A stretch of 12,559 bases of DNA from the NCBI GenBank assembly GCA_017964745.1, contig JAGCRJ010000353.1:1-12559 (forward strand), written 5' to 3'. The stretch comes from Lachnospiraceae bacterium (GTDB lineage Bacteria > Bacillota > Clostridia > Lachnospirales > Lachnospiraceae). Numbering within the stretch: position 1 is the first letter of the stretch; the number at the start of each line of letters is the position of its first letter. The notes under the pieces were generated by a model that did not search any database, had not been told where the DNA came from, and saw only the letters and a program-made list of their open reading frames with translations. A program made the translations under genes and the position numbers. Of this stretch, positions 1-7,032 are shown in pieces.

Positions 1-965
1 CTGCGGAATTTATAGATCTTGAAGCGGCGTCCGTTCTTGCCGACACGCTCCTGCTTAAAGATAACGGGTCCCTTGGAATCCAGTTTTATCAGAATGGCAA
101 CAATGATCATCGGGATTCCGAATACGATGATCCCGAATAAGCTTCCGAGCAGATCTATGACACGCTTGACGAACTGTGAATACACGTTCAGATCTACATT
201 ATGATATGTCAGTGCAGGATACGGTCCTATATTGCAGATTGCACTGCTTGTATGAGAAATATGGTATGGTCTTTCCAAAACACGTGTGATCAGTCCCATT
301 TCCAGGCATAGCGCCACATACTTTTCATAACTGACGGGCTGAGCCCTGTGCTGCATGAAAAAGACCTGATCGATGGAATGCTCATGGACGATCTCCTCCA
401 GCTGATCGATCGTACCGAGATACGGTGTATCATCGTCTTCAGCAATATAATGCGATTCCGGGAGATAGCCGATCACCTCCACGCTCATGCTGTTGTGCGC
501 GAGAAAGCGTACTACTTTGGTGTACATTGCCTTCGATCCCACAAAAAGCGTTCTCGAAGCATAGGTCTTTCTCTTTCGGAGAACCTTTCGCATCACAAAA
601 GCACTCAGCAGCAAAAATGCATATTCAATGATACAGAAGATCACATAGAAGAAAATGCTGACCTTGCATCTTCCTACCCAGAAAGCAAGAACAAGCACGA
701 GTCCGTTGGCATAGATAAATGACCAGCTGAGATAGTTCAGCCAGCGGTCGAAATAAAAGAACAGTGTGGTATCATACAGCCTTTTATTGTTGTTGAAAAC
801 GATGATAAGGAAGATGGCCGACGCGTGAAGGATATAATAATCCAGATTAGCTATATACTTGAACTTATAGATGACCGAGGTTACAACAAATGCCAGGGAA
901 GCAAGTATAATATCGGACATAAAATATGCGATATTGTAATTGGCATTTTTACTACGGTTTCTCAT
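1..965 (-). CDS. Polyprenyl glycosylphosphotransferase (priming sugar transferase), 5' part, truncated by window edge
   Basis: Membrane enzyme that transfers a sugar-1-phosphate from a nucleotide sugar to undecaprenyl phosphate, the first step in building a surface polysaccharide repeat. 321 codons are visible and the reading frame is open at the left edge. Hydrophobic segments lie at about residues 12-33, 46-57, 79-97 and 103-123, then a soluble Rossmann-like (CoA_binding_3 type) region at about 138-235 containing FVGSK and PYLGTIDQLEEIV. The start of the catalytic Bac_transf domain is clear: KRVIDLLGS at 267-275, a membrane segment at 276-294, then KLDSKGPVIFKQERVGKNG at 294-312 and the final visible KIYKFR. 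The rest of the catalytic domain, including its DExRP-type motifs, is outside the window. The ATG at 965 has a GGGGG ribosome binding site 4 nt upstream; the ATG at 979 hits a stop after four codons. It has its own promoter and leader. The sugar specificity cannot be read from this fragment. Family assignment is firm. Confidence 0.93.
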   Translation of the reverse strand, partial: MRNRSKNANYNIAYFMSDIILASLAFVVTSVIYKFKYIANLDYYILHASAIFLIIVFNNNKRLYDTTLFFYFDRWLNYLSWSFIYANGLVLVLAFWVGRCKVSIFFYVIFCIIEYAFLLLSAFVMRKVLRKRKTYASRTLFVGSKAMYTKVVRFLAHNSMSVEVIGYLPESHYIAEDDDTPYLGTIDQLEEIVHEHSIDQVFFMQHRAQPVSYEKYVALCLEMGLITRVLERPYHISHTSSAICNIGPYPALTYHNVDLNVYSQFVKRVIDLLGSLFGIIVFGIPMIIVAILIKLDSKGPVIFKQERVGKNGRRFKIYKFR

Positions 966-996
966 TATTCCCCCGCCATTAAACGCAAGTATATTA

Positions 997-1056
997 GAAC
1001 CATCTATCCGTAATGGGATTCGTCCTAAATCCCAAATGCCCAAAAACAGATGGTTC
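997..1056 (-). promoter_or_regulatory. Structured 5' leader: two-stem RNA hairpin upstream of the priming transferase
   Basis: A perfect 9-bp inverted repeat (GAACCATCT at 997-1005 and AGATGGTTC at 1048-1056, plus-strand reading) encloses a second perfect 7-bp inverted repeat (TGGGATT at 1014-1020 and AATCCCA at 1028-1034) with a 7-nt loop. In the minus-strand RNA the outer stem can extend to about 13 pairs if three G-U pairs are allowed, with an asymmetric internal loop between the stems. It begins about 10 nt after the predicted transcription start and ends about 30 nt before the start codon. There is no U-run after the 3' arm, so it is not an intrinsic terminator. It could be a recruitment site for a processive antitermination factor, a protein-binding leader, or a DNA operator. 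I do not recognise it as a known riboswitch class. Confidence 0.55.
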
Positions 1057-1072
1057 AAATATCGGTCTAAAT

Positions 1073-1101
1073 ATTATATTGCTTTTGGCTGATATCGTCA
1101 A
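1073..1101 (-). promoter_or_regulatory. Sigma-A type promoter for the glycosylphosphotransferase unit
   Basis: On the minus strand there is a -35 box TTGACG (1101-1096), a 17-nt spacer, and a perfect -10 box TATAAT (1078-1073). The expected transcription start is near 1068-1066. This gives a 5' leader of about 100 nt before the ATG at 965. Five of six bases match the -35 consensus, six of six match the -10, and the spacing is optimal. It shows that the priming transferase can be transcribed independently of the kinase unit upstream. Confidence 0.85.
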
Positions 1102-1176
1102 ATCGGCGACAGATCTGAGTTTGTGTTAAATAACGCATGGAATTTAAGTGCAGATCGGTATATTATGTATACTTCC

Positions 1177-1266
1177 TTATATGCCGAACATCTCTCCGCG
1201 GGCATCGAGTCTTCCGAGCTCCATGTCGTAGCCTTTGTTATGATTTGTCTCAAGCGAAAAATTCAT
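1177..1266 (-). CDS. Possible small ORF of 29 residues after the kinase gene
   Basis: An ATG at 1266 opens a 29-codon frame ending in TAA at 1177. It begins 10 nt after the kinase stop codon. An AGGA that overlaps that stop (TAGGAAC) sits about 8 nt upstream and could serve as a ribosome binding site, as in the junction upstream of the ATPase gene. The peptide is polar, has no membrane segment or signal sequence, begins MNFSLETNHNK and ends RGEMFGI. I do not recognise it. It may be a real third cistron of the signalling unit, or chance. The evidence is only position and the weak binding site. Confidence 0.3.
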   Translation of the reverse strand: MNFSLETNHNKGYDMELGRLDARGEMFGI

Positions 1267-1276
1267 CAATGTGTTC

Positions 1277-4200
1277 CTATTTCATATATTCATCCATCAG
1301 CTCGGTAATTTTGTCTGTGTCTATCCCCGATATCGCATCAAGCATTTTTTTAACGATGGTCTGTTTATTTCCAGGATGCGAATAGCCCTCCAATTCTTTT
1401 CCACACTCTTCCATTACGTCCATATCAAGATTATCACAGGCTTCCCTGAGTTTATCGAAGATCTCTTTTATTCTGTCATCCGATATCTCGGACTTATCAT
1501 CTGAGGCGGAAGGATTCTCCTCCGAAGATCCGTCAAAATACTTCGACAGCCTTACAAGAAGCTTCTGGTACATTGTCATAGCTGTCTCATGATATTTCCT
1601 GATCTCATTTTCATCTTCCGCTTTGCCGGCTAACTCAAGTTTTTCGGCTATATCACCGAGATCATATGCACCGATCTGTCTGGAAGTACTCTTTAACGAA
1701 TGAGTCTTTATCGCATAATTATGCCAGTCGGATGCTACGTAAGCATTCTCGATAGATGACATGTTTTCTTTGCCGGCCTTGAAGTAATCCTCGACCACCT
1801 TTTTGAAAAGCGCTTCGGTACCCAGCCCTTTGATCGCCTTAACGCAGTCAAGGCAGTCATAGATCTGATCGTAGCTTTCTTCTTTTACAGGTTCGGTTTC
1901 CTTTTCTTCGTTGATGAGATAGTTGGGAAGCCATTTTATCAGTTTGGCATTAAGCTGGTTGACATCGATCGGTTTGGCGATCATATCCACCATTCCCGCC
2001 TTAAGGAACAGTTCCTTGCTTCCTTCCATCACATTCGCCGTAAGGGCTATTATCGGTGTATCATCGGCTTCGGGAAGAGTCTGTCTTATCTCACGTGATG
2101 TCTCAACTCCATCCATCTCAGGCATCATATGATCCATAAGTATAAGATCGAAGCGTTCCTCTTTTAATTTCTCTATTGCCTCCATACCGCTCTGTGCAAT
2201 AGAACATTTGACCTCAAGAGGCTCAAGAAGACCGACCGCAATACTCAGATTGATAGAGTTATCATCAACGATCAGTATCTTAGCATCGGGTGCGGTAAAG
2301 TGGACATATTTCGCCTCTCTTGTCTTAAACTTCATCTGATCTATAGTCTTGCCGTTAAACGCAAGGACCATTGCGAGTGTTGACAATGGCTTTTTGAGAA
2401 TGCGGAGATTCTTCCTGTCGCTTCTGTATGTCGAATCAAATCCGCAGAGCATGATACCCATGACATCGGGATGCTCATCGAGGAAGCTCTGCATTTCATT
2501 TTTATAGTATGTGCTTTCAAAGAAAAGATAATCATGTTTGCCGGTAGGCGAGTATTTCTCAAGTGAAGTGATCAGTTTGCCCTCAAGCCCGAATCTGTTC
2601 ATTTCATTCGTAAATTCATCCTGCATTAACGCATTCTCATTCAGGCAGAACACATACTTATTCTCCGCATCATCGACTACAAGATCCCTTTTTTTATTTG
2701 AGACCTTCTGAGGAACGGTAAACCAGAAATCACTGCCTTTTCCGTATTTGCTGTTGACACCGATCTCACCGCCCATCGCTTCAACAAGTCTCTTGGAGAT
2801 TGCAAGTCCGAGACCTGTTCCTTCGACATTCCTGTTTCTCTTGTTGTCAACCTGCTGGAAGCTGACAAAAAGCTTCTTAAGATCTTCTTCCTTGATTCCC
2901 CGTCCGGTATCCACAATGTGGAATTCGAGTTTGACCTCGTCATCGGAAATATGATGACATGTCAGTTCAATCTTAACAATTCCGTGATCGGTGAACTTGA
3001 TCGCATTATTTGTAAGATTGATGAGGACCTGTCTGATCCTCATATTATCTCCGATAAGCTCATGAGGAAGCGTAGTATCAACCAGGAATATAAAGTTGAT
3101 ATTTTTCTCGCCGATCCTCGATTCCATGATATATGAAATATCATTTACTTCCGAAAGCGGTTCATACTTTTCGGGAATGATCTCCATCTTCCCCGCCTCG
3201 ATCTTGGAAAAATCAAGTATGTCATTGATTATTGTCAGAAGGTTCTTACCGGAACTTGAGATCTGATCAAGAAGATTTCTTACGCTCGGTGATACATCCT
3301 TTTCTCTCTGGGCTATCTCGGCAAGACCGATAACAGCATTCATGGGAGTACGGAGTTCATGACTCATATTAGCAAGAAAGTCCGACTTCATCTTAGCCGC
3401 TCTTTCCAGCTCATCATTCATTTCTTCCATATACTTCATCTGCTTTACGGATGCAGTTGAATCATGCATGATATAAACAGTGCCTATTTCATGATTTTCC
3501 GGTCCGATAACGGATCTGTTTATCCTGAAATAATAATCCGTATCACCGTTTTTATATATCAGAACATTGTATTTAGGATCCAGAGGGCTGGCAGCCAGAC
3601 GTTCTTCAAAAACATGAAGATTCTTTATCCCTTCAAGTGATTCTTCCGTAAGGACAACCTTCAGACGGTCATTCAGATGAACAAGCTCGCCGAACTTGTT
3701 ATAGATTATAAGTCCGTCGGTCATATCATTCGCAAAATCATACAGAACCGTGTCACGGAGTTTGAAATCGGAATAAATAAACAGATAATAATAATCCAAA
3801 AAACAGATAAAATTCATGAAAATGGTATGGATCCATACGGGCCATTCAAGAATGAACGTAAGAAGTATCATGGCAAGCATGATGCCCTGGAACACACCAA
3901 ATATGATGTACTTGAACTTGAACTCCTTCGGGACATGATGAAGATAATACATCATAACCGTAAAGATAATGAGTGCATTCACCACGCAAAGCCCCAGAAA
4001 AACCGGAAGCACAAATGAATGGTACTCGCCTCCGGGCATGCAGGCCACCCACCATTCCCTTCCGAACACGCTGAAGTAATCATATTTTATCCATGAATCT
4101 TTGAATGCGGATACGGCAACAAGACCCGTCTGGAATATACAGATCAGGCCCATGACTATATAGCAGTCATAATGCTTTTTAAGGGAATCGGAAACTTCGA

Positions 4201-4435
4201 CCGTCCAGAGTGTGCCGAAGAAGAGCCACGGATAAATAAGGTAATAGAGGATCAGCGCACGCCTCGCCTCTTCAAGGGTATCCGCAGCAAGAATATAAAG
4301 GCAGAAAATATTTAAGATAACTACAAGGATGGAGGTAAAAATGTATCCTATGTTTTTATGTTTCTCGGTCAGACTAAAGATGACAGTTCCGATACAGACG
4401 ATCATCAATATTGTAAAAACCAGATAAAAACCCAT
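1277..4435 (-). CDS. Membrane hybrid histidine kinase: 7TM, HisKA, HATPase, degenerate receiver, receiver, Hpt
   Basis: Sensor kinase of 1052 residues that carries a whole phosphorelay in one chain. About seven hydrophobic segments span residues 1-222, like the 7TM N-terminal sensor modules. Residues 228-330 resemble a PAS-like region, followed by a short coiled coil at 331-350. HisKA contains SHELRTP with the phospho-accepting His359. HATPase motifs are NLTNNAIKF (473-481), VDTGRGI (508-514) and GTGLGLAIS (539-547). Residues about 590-690 look like a receiver that has lost its acidic pocket and phospho-acceptor but keeps a KKP near 681-683. The second receiver is intact: D724/D725, acceptor D768, T799 and K821. 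The Hpt domain has THSLKS with His912. A helical extension follows at about 985-1052. The ATG at 4435 has a strong ribosome binding site, GGGGAGG, 6 nt upstream. It lies 19 nt after the receiver-receiver gene, so the two are almost certainly one transcript. The signal sensed is unknown. Confidence 0.93.
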   Translation of the reverse strand: MGFYLVFTILMIVCIGTVIFSLTEKHKNIGYIFTSILVVILNIFCLYILAADTLEEARRALILYYLIYPWLFFGTLWTVEVSDSLKKHYDCYIVMGLICIFQTGLVAVSAFKDSWIKYDYFSVFGREWWVACMPGGEYHSFVLPVFLGLCVVNALIIFTVMMYYLHHVPKEFKFKYIIFGVFQGIMLAMILLTFILEWPVWIHTIFMNFICFLDYYYLFIYSDFKLRDTVLYDFANDMTDGLIIYNKFGELVHLNDRLKVVLTEESLEGIKNLHVFEERLAASPLDPKYNVLIYKNGDTDYYFRINRSVIGPENHEIGTVYIMHDSTASVKQMKYMEEMNDELERAAKMKSDFLANMSHELRTPMNAVIGLAEIAQREKDVSPSVRNLLDQISSSGKNLLTIINDILDFSKIEAGKMEIIPEKYEPLSEVNDISYIMESRIGEKNINFIFLVDTTLPHELIGDNMRIRQVLINLTNNAIKFTDHGIVKIELTCHHISDDEVKLEFHIVDTGRGIKEEDLKKLFVSFQQVDNKRNRNVEGTGLGLAISKRLVEAMGGEIGVNSKYGKGSDFWFTVPQKVSNKKRDLVVDDAENKYVFCLNENALMQDEFTNEMNRFGLEGKLITSLEKYSPTGKHDYLFFESTYYKNEMQSFLDEHPDVMGIMLCGFDSTYRSDRKNLRILKKPLSTLAMVLAFNGKTIDQMKFKTREAKYVHFTAPDAKILIVDDNSINLSIAVGLLEPLEVKCSIAQSGMEAIEKLKEERFDLILMDHMMPEMDGVETSREIRQTLPEADDTPIIALTANVMEGSKELFLKAGMVDMIAKPIDVNQLNAKLIKWLPNYLINEEKETEPVKEESYDQIYDCLDCVKAIKGLGTEALFKKVVEDYFKAGKENMSSIENAYVASDWHNYAIKTHSLKSTSRQIGAYDLGDIAEKLELAGKAEDENEIRKYHETAMTMYQKLLVRLSKYFDGSSEENPSASDDKSEISDDRIKEIFDKLREACDNLDMDVMEECGKELEGYSHPGNKQTIVKKMLDAISGIDTDKITELMDEYMK

Positions 4436-4454
4436 GGATTACCTCCCCTGTAAG

Positions 4455-5252
4455 TTAACCGATGAATTTTTCTATCGTTCCGAGCAATTTCTCCCTGTCG
4501 AGAGGCTTGAGAAGATAACCCTGAGGCTTTAATACAAGTGCCTCTTTTATCTTTTCTTTATCGGTGACACCGGTAAGAAAAACAATGGGAGTGGTTTCAA
4601 GCTTCGGAATGGTGCGCAGGGTTTTATACGTCGATGGACCGTCCTCACCCGGCATCTCATAATCCAGCAGTATCATATCTGTGTCCTTATTTTCAAGGAA
4701 CTTATACGCTATCTTTGAACTTATCGCGGTCGCAACATCATAGTCATCGGAAAGCTGTTCCTTGACCACCTTCAGCATAACAGGATCGTCATCGATGATG
4801 AGTATGTGTTTACGCCTCTGCTGTTCTTTGAGCTGCTCGAGTTTGAGCTGAAGCTTTACTTCCTCTTCCGCTTTCTTTTCCTTTTCATGCATATAGTCGA
4901 GGATGCCTTCTTTTATCCTGTCAATGGATATGGGCTTTTCAAATGTCTCCTCAGCCATATATACGACAGTTTCATTAAATGCCTTGCAATCGTCATGATC
5001 TCCACAGATAAACACAAAGATACCTTCTCTTGTAAGTATCCTCTTCATCTCGATGAGAACATTGTATTCATCCCTTGTTTCACCGTTCAGGCAGATTATG
5101 AAAATATCGGGTTGGAAAAGATTGATATGATTGACCAGATCTTCATAGCGAAGAGAGGTGGTCAGAAGATTAAAATCATCCGAAAGATGATTAAAGAAAT
5201 CGTCAATAATGATCTTCTGCTTTCCGGAGATCAGTACACTGTATTTTTTCAT
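4455..5252 (-). CDS. Receiver-receiver response regulator with no output domain
   Basis: Signalling protein of 265 residues counted from the preferred start. Residues 1-118 have a receiver-like pattern (VLISGK, PDIFIICLNG, FVFICGD, FEKPIS) but lack the paired N-terminal acids and the phospho-acceptor aspartate, so this half is probably not phosphorylated. A charged helical linker, likely coiled coil, covers about 119-147. Residues 148-265 form an intact receiver: D154/D155, acceptor D197 in ILLDYEMPGEDG, T227 and K249 in LLKP. There is no DNA-binding, GGDEF, EAL or other effector domain. The likely role is phospho-acceptor for the Hpt of the adjacent kinase, or an adaptor. A GTG at 5264 would add four residues. 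I prefer the ATG at 5252 because GGGGG at 5262-5258 sits 5 nt upstream of it and overlaps that GTG. Confidence 0.88.
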   Translation of the reverse strand: MKKYSVLISGKQKIIIDDFFNHLSDDFNLLTTSLRYEDLVNHINLFQPDIFIICLNGETRDEYNVLIEMKRILTREGIFVFICGDHDDCKAFNETVVYMAEETFEKPISIDRIKEGILDYMHEKEKKAEEEVKLQLKLEQLKEQQRRKHILIIDDDPVMLKVVKEQLSDDYDVATAISSKIAYKFLENKDTDMILLDYEMPGEDGPSTYKTLRTIPKLETTPIVFLTGVTDKEKIKEALVLKPQGYLLKPLDREKLLGTIEKFIG

Positions 5253-5299
5253 AAAAGCCCCCACTTTATAAGAAAAAAATTTGCAAAAACATTTAAAAT

Positions 5300-5328
5300 A
5301 TTATAACATCGGATACCAATAAATTAAA
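5300..5328 (-). promoter_or_regulatory. Possible promoter for the receiver/kinase unit
   Basis: A perfect TATAAT occurs at 5305-5300 on the minus strand, about 48 nt upstream of the ATG at 5252, in an A+T-rich gap. The matching -35 position holds only a weak TTTAAT at 5328-5323 (17-nt spacer). The stop codon of the radical SAM gene is at 5337-5335 and I see no G+C-rich terminator hairpin in the gap. Transcription from the glycan operon may therefore also read through. Confidence 0.45.
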
Positions 5329-5334
5329 ACCATA

Positions 5335-7032
5335 TTATTGCGCTTTCCAGCTTGTATTCACCATAGGATCCATGCAGACCGGATCGGCAAGTACTTCGGC
5401 AAGTTCCGGTTTCATATTGCCCGACATATCAAACATGGATACATTCTCATAAAAGTCACGGTCGTCATATGTTCCCCAGTTTCTGATATGGGATAGACTG
5501 ACTCCGTCAAAGCCTTTATCCTTCGCCCATCTTATGAACGCAGGGATTTCGGTGTAATTGGCCTTCTGTACGATCATAATAACCTTTACGGAATCCACCT
5601 TATTCAGCCGTCTCAGTTCGGACAAGAAATCCATATTCTTCATGAGACGCTCAAAGCTTCCTCCGCATCTTACCTTCTCATAGGTTTCCTTGCCGGCTGC
5701 GTCCACGGAAACCATAAAGCTGATACTCTCATACTTGCCTTGAAGCTTTTCCCACTCTTCTTCGGTAAAAAGAGTGCCGTTGGTCATTATGGTAATGCTG
5801 TTCCTCTTTTCACTTCCGCCGTATATCACTCTCTTGTAATTCCCGGAAAGAAATGCCTCTCCTCCTCCGCCGACCAGCAGCTTGTCGGCCTTTTCGAGCC
5901 AGCCGGATTCAAACAGGGAATCGATGCAACAACGTATCTCCGTTTCTTCATTCTCATCGTTTTTCGCATGAATACATTTTCTGCACGAAGGACAATGTAG
6001 ATTGCAAACATAGTCATTTGCGACATTGATGTTCAGGGGATGATCGTATTCAGAAACTGCTCTTCTTTCCAAAAGCAATGTCTGCTCTTTGTCCCCGGAA
6101 AGTTTGCCGCAGAGATTCCTTGAACAGAAGGTATATGTATTATTGATAACGGATAAACGGATGATCTTCGCCAAAGTTGAATTCCAAACCTCGGAAGTTC
6201 CGGTCACTCCTATGTTACCGAGGCTGATATCCAGAAAATCGGGACAGTCACAAAGCCTTGTTGTGCCGTTCCTTCCTATCCACAAAGTGTTAAACGGCAC
6301 ATCACAAGAGCAGCTGTTCTGTCTTCTGTCAGAGTAAACAGCTTTCATATACAGTGAAGCCATCGTATGAGCTTTCAGTTCTTCAACGGTGATAACCTTG
6401 TAAGCCAATTCCGTGTGATCGTTTCTGAACTTTACCGCATCGGAAACAGAGTAAAAACAGATATGATCGTAATCACCGTAATCTTTTCTGTTTGCAAAGA
6501 TCCGAGGAAATGCCTCGATCAACGCAGGGATCATATAGAGAGCATGAAAGAATCTCTGAACCGCATGGCTGTTATTTGCGGGCAAATGCTTTTCTGTCAG
6601 GATATCCCTGTGAGGATCTTCCGGAAGAACTATCCCGTGCTTTGCGGCATATCCGAACATGATTGCTTTCAAGCAGCCTATAAGATCACCGGAATGTGCC
6701 TTATATGCAATCTCGGAATTTTTCCAATCATCGAGAAGGCAGAAGAAATCCTCCGCAAATAAGAAATCCTTTCCGTACACAAATCCCTTCGCAGAAAGGC
6801 TTCTCACCGCATCCTCATGATCATATGCACAGCAGATATACATATCGTATTCACTGCCGGATTCACCGCTTACAGCACCCACGGTGTCAAAGCAGACGGC
6901 ATCTCCGAGCTTCAGCCTGTCTTCGAAAACATATCTGAAATCGGAAGAAAGCTTCTTACTGCCTTCTCCCGATTCAATGATCCCATAGGTGATATCATTA
7001 TTTATTTTTTCAGGATTCCTTAAAATACGCAT
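5335..7032 (-). CDS. Radical SAM protein with an N-terminal SPASM-like cysteine region
   Basis: Predicted iron-sulfur enzyme of 565 residues that would cleave S-adenosylmethionine to make a radical; the substrate is unknown. The core is clear: CxxxCxxC as C343, C347, C350 (VCNLHCPSC), a glycine-rich LVGGGGEAFL (386-395), MTNGT (416-420) and VSVDAAGKETYEKVRCGGSF (441-460), all typical of the SPASM-associated group. SPASM domains usually follow the core. Here a SPASM-like pattern precedes it: C243-X12-G256-X4-C261, then C263, an LGNI at 271-274, and C303-X4-C308, while little follows the barrel (end at 565). The first 110 residues contain a Rossmann-like stretch (DMYICCAY, GFVYGKDF) similar in feel to domains fused to methyltransferases in glycan loci. 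The start at 7032 overlaps the previous gene by 23 nt and has no strong ribosome binding site, suggesting translational coupling. Radical SAM identity is firm; the N-terminal assignment is an inference from cysteine spacing. Confidence 0.9.
   Translation of the reverse strand: MRILRNPEKINNDITYGIIESGEGSKKLSSDFRYVFEDRLKLGDAVCFDTVGAVSGESGSEYDMYICCAYDHEDAVRSLSAKGFVYGKDFLFAEDFFCLLDDWKNSEIAYKAHSGDLIGCLKAIMFGYAAKHGIVLPEDPHRDILTEKHLPANNSHAVQRFFHALYMIPALIEAFPRIFANRKDYGDYDHICFYSVSDAVKFRNDHTELAYKVITVEELKAHTMASLYMKAVYSDRRQNSCSCDVPFNTLWIGRNGTTRLCDCPDFLDISLGNIGVTGTSEVWNSTLAKIIRLSVINNTYTFCSRNLCGKLSGDKEQTLLLERRAVSEYDHPLNINVANDYVCNLHCPSCRKCIHAKNDENEETEIRCCIDSLFESGWLEKADKLLVGGGGEAFLSGNYKRVIYGGSEKRNSITIMTNGTLFTEEEWEKLQGKYESISFMVSVDAAGKETYEKVRCGGSFERLMKNMDFLSELRRLNKVDSVKVIMIVQKANYTEIPAFIRWAKDKGFDGVSLSHIRNWGTYDDRDFYENVSMFDMSGNMKPELAEVLADPVCMDPMVNTSWKAQ

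Noticed and set aside
997..1056. Cyclic-di-GMP riboswitch in the leader
   Set aside because: The nested stems do not show the conserved GEMM core sequences or its tetraloop/receptor layout that I would expect.
1158..1172. Small A+T-rich palindrome (GTATA, 5-nt gap, TATAC) upstream of the promoter
   Set aside because: Only five base pairs per arm in A+T-rich DNA and about 57 nt upstream of the -35 box. It could be an operator but is too short to claim.
5265..5285. T-rich run on the minus strand that could be read as a terminator tail
   Set aside because: No G+C-rich stem precedes it, and it lies in the leader of the receiver-receiver gene.
4806..5306. Plus-strand open frame of 166 codons with hydrophobic phenylalanine/leucine-rich text
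   Set aside because: It is the antisense of the charged coiled-coil linker of the receiver-receiver gene, whose lysine and glutamate codons read as phenylalanine and leucine on the other strand.
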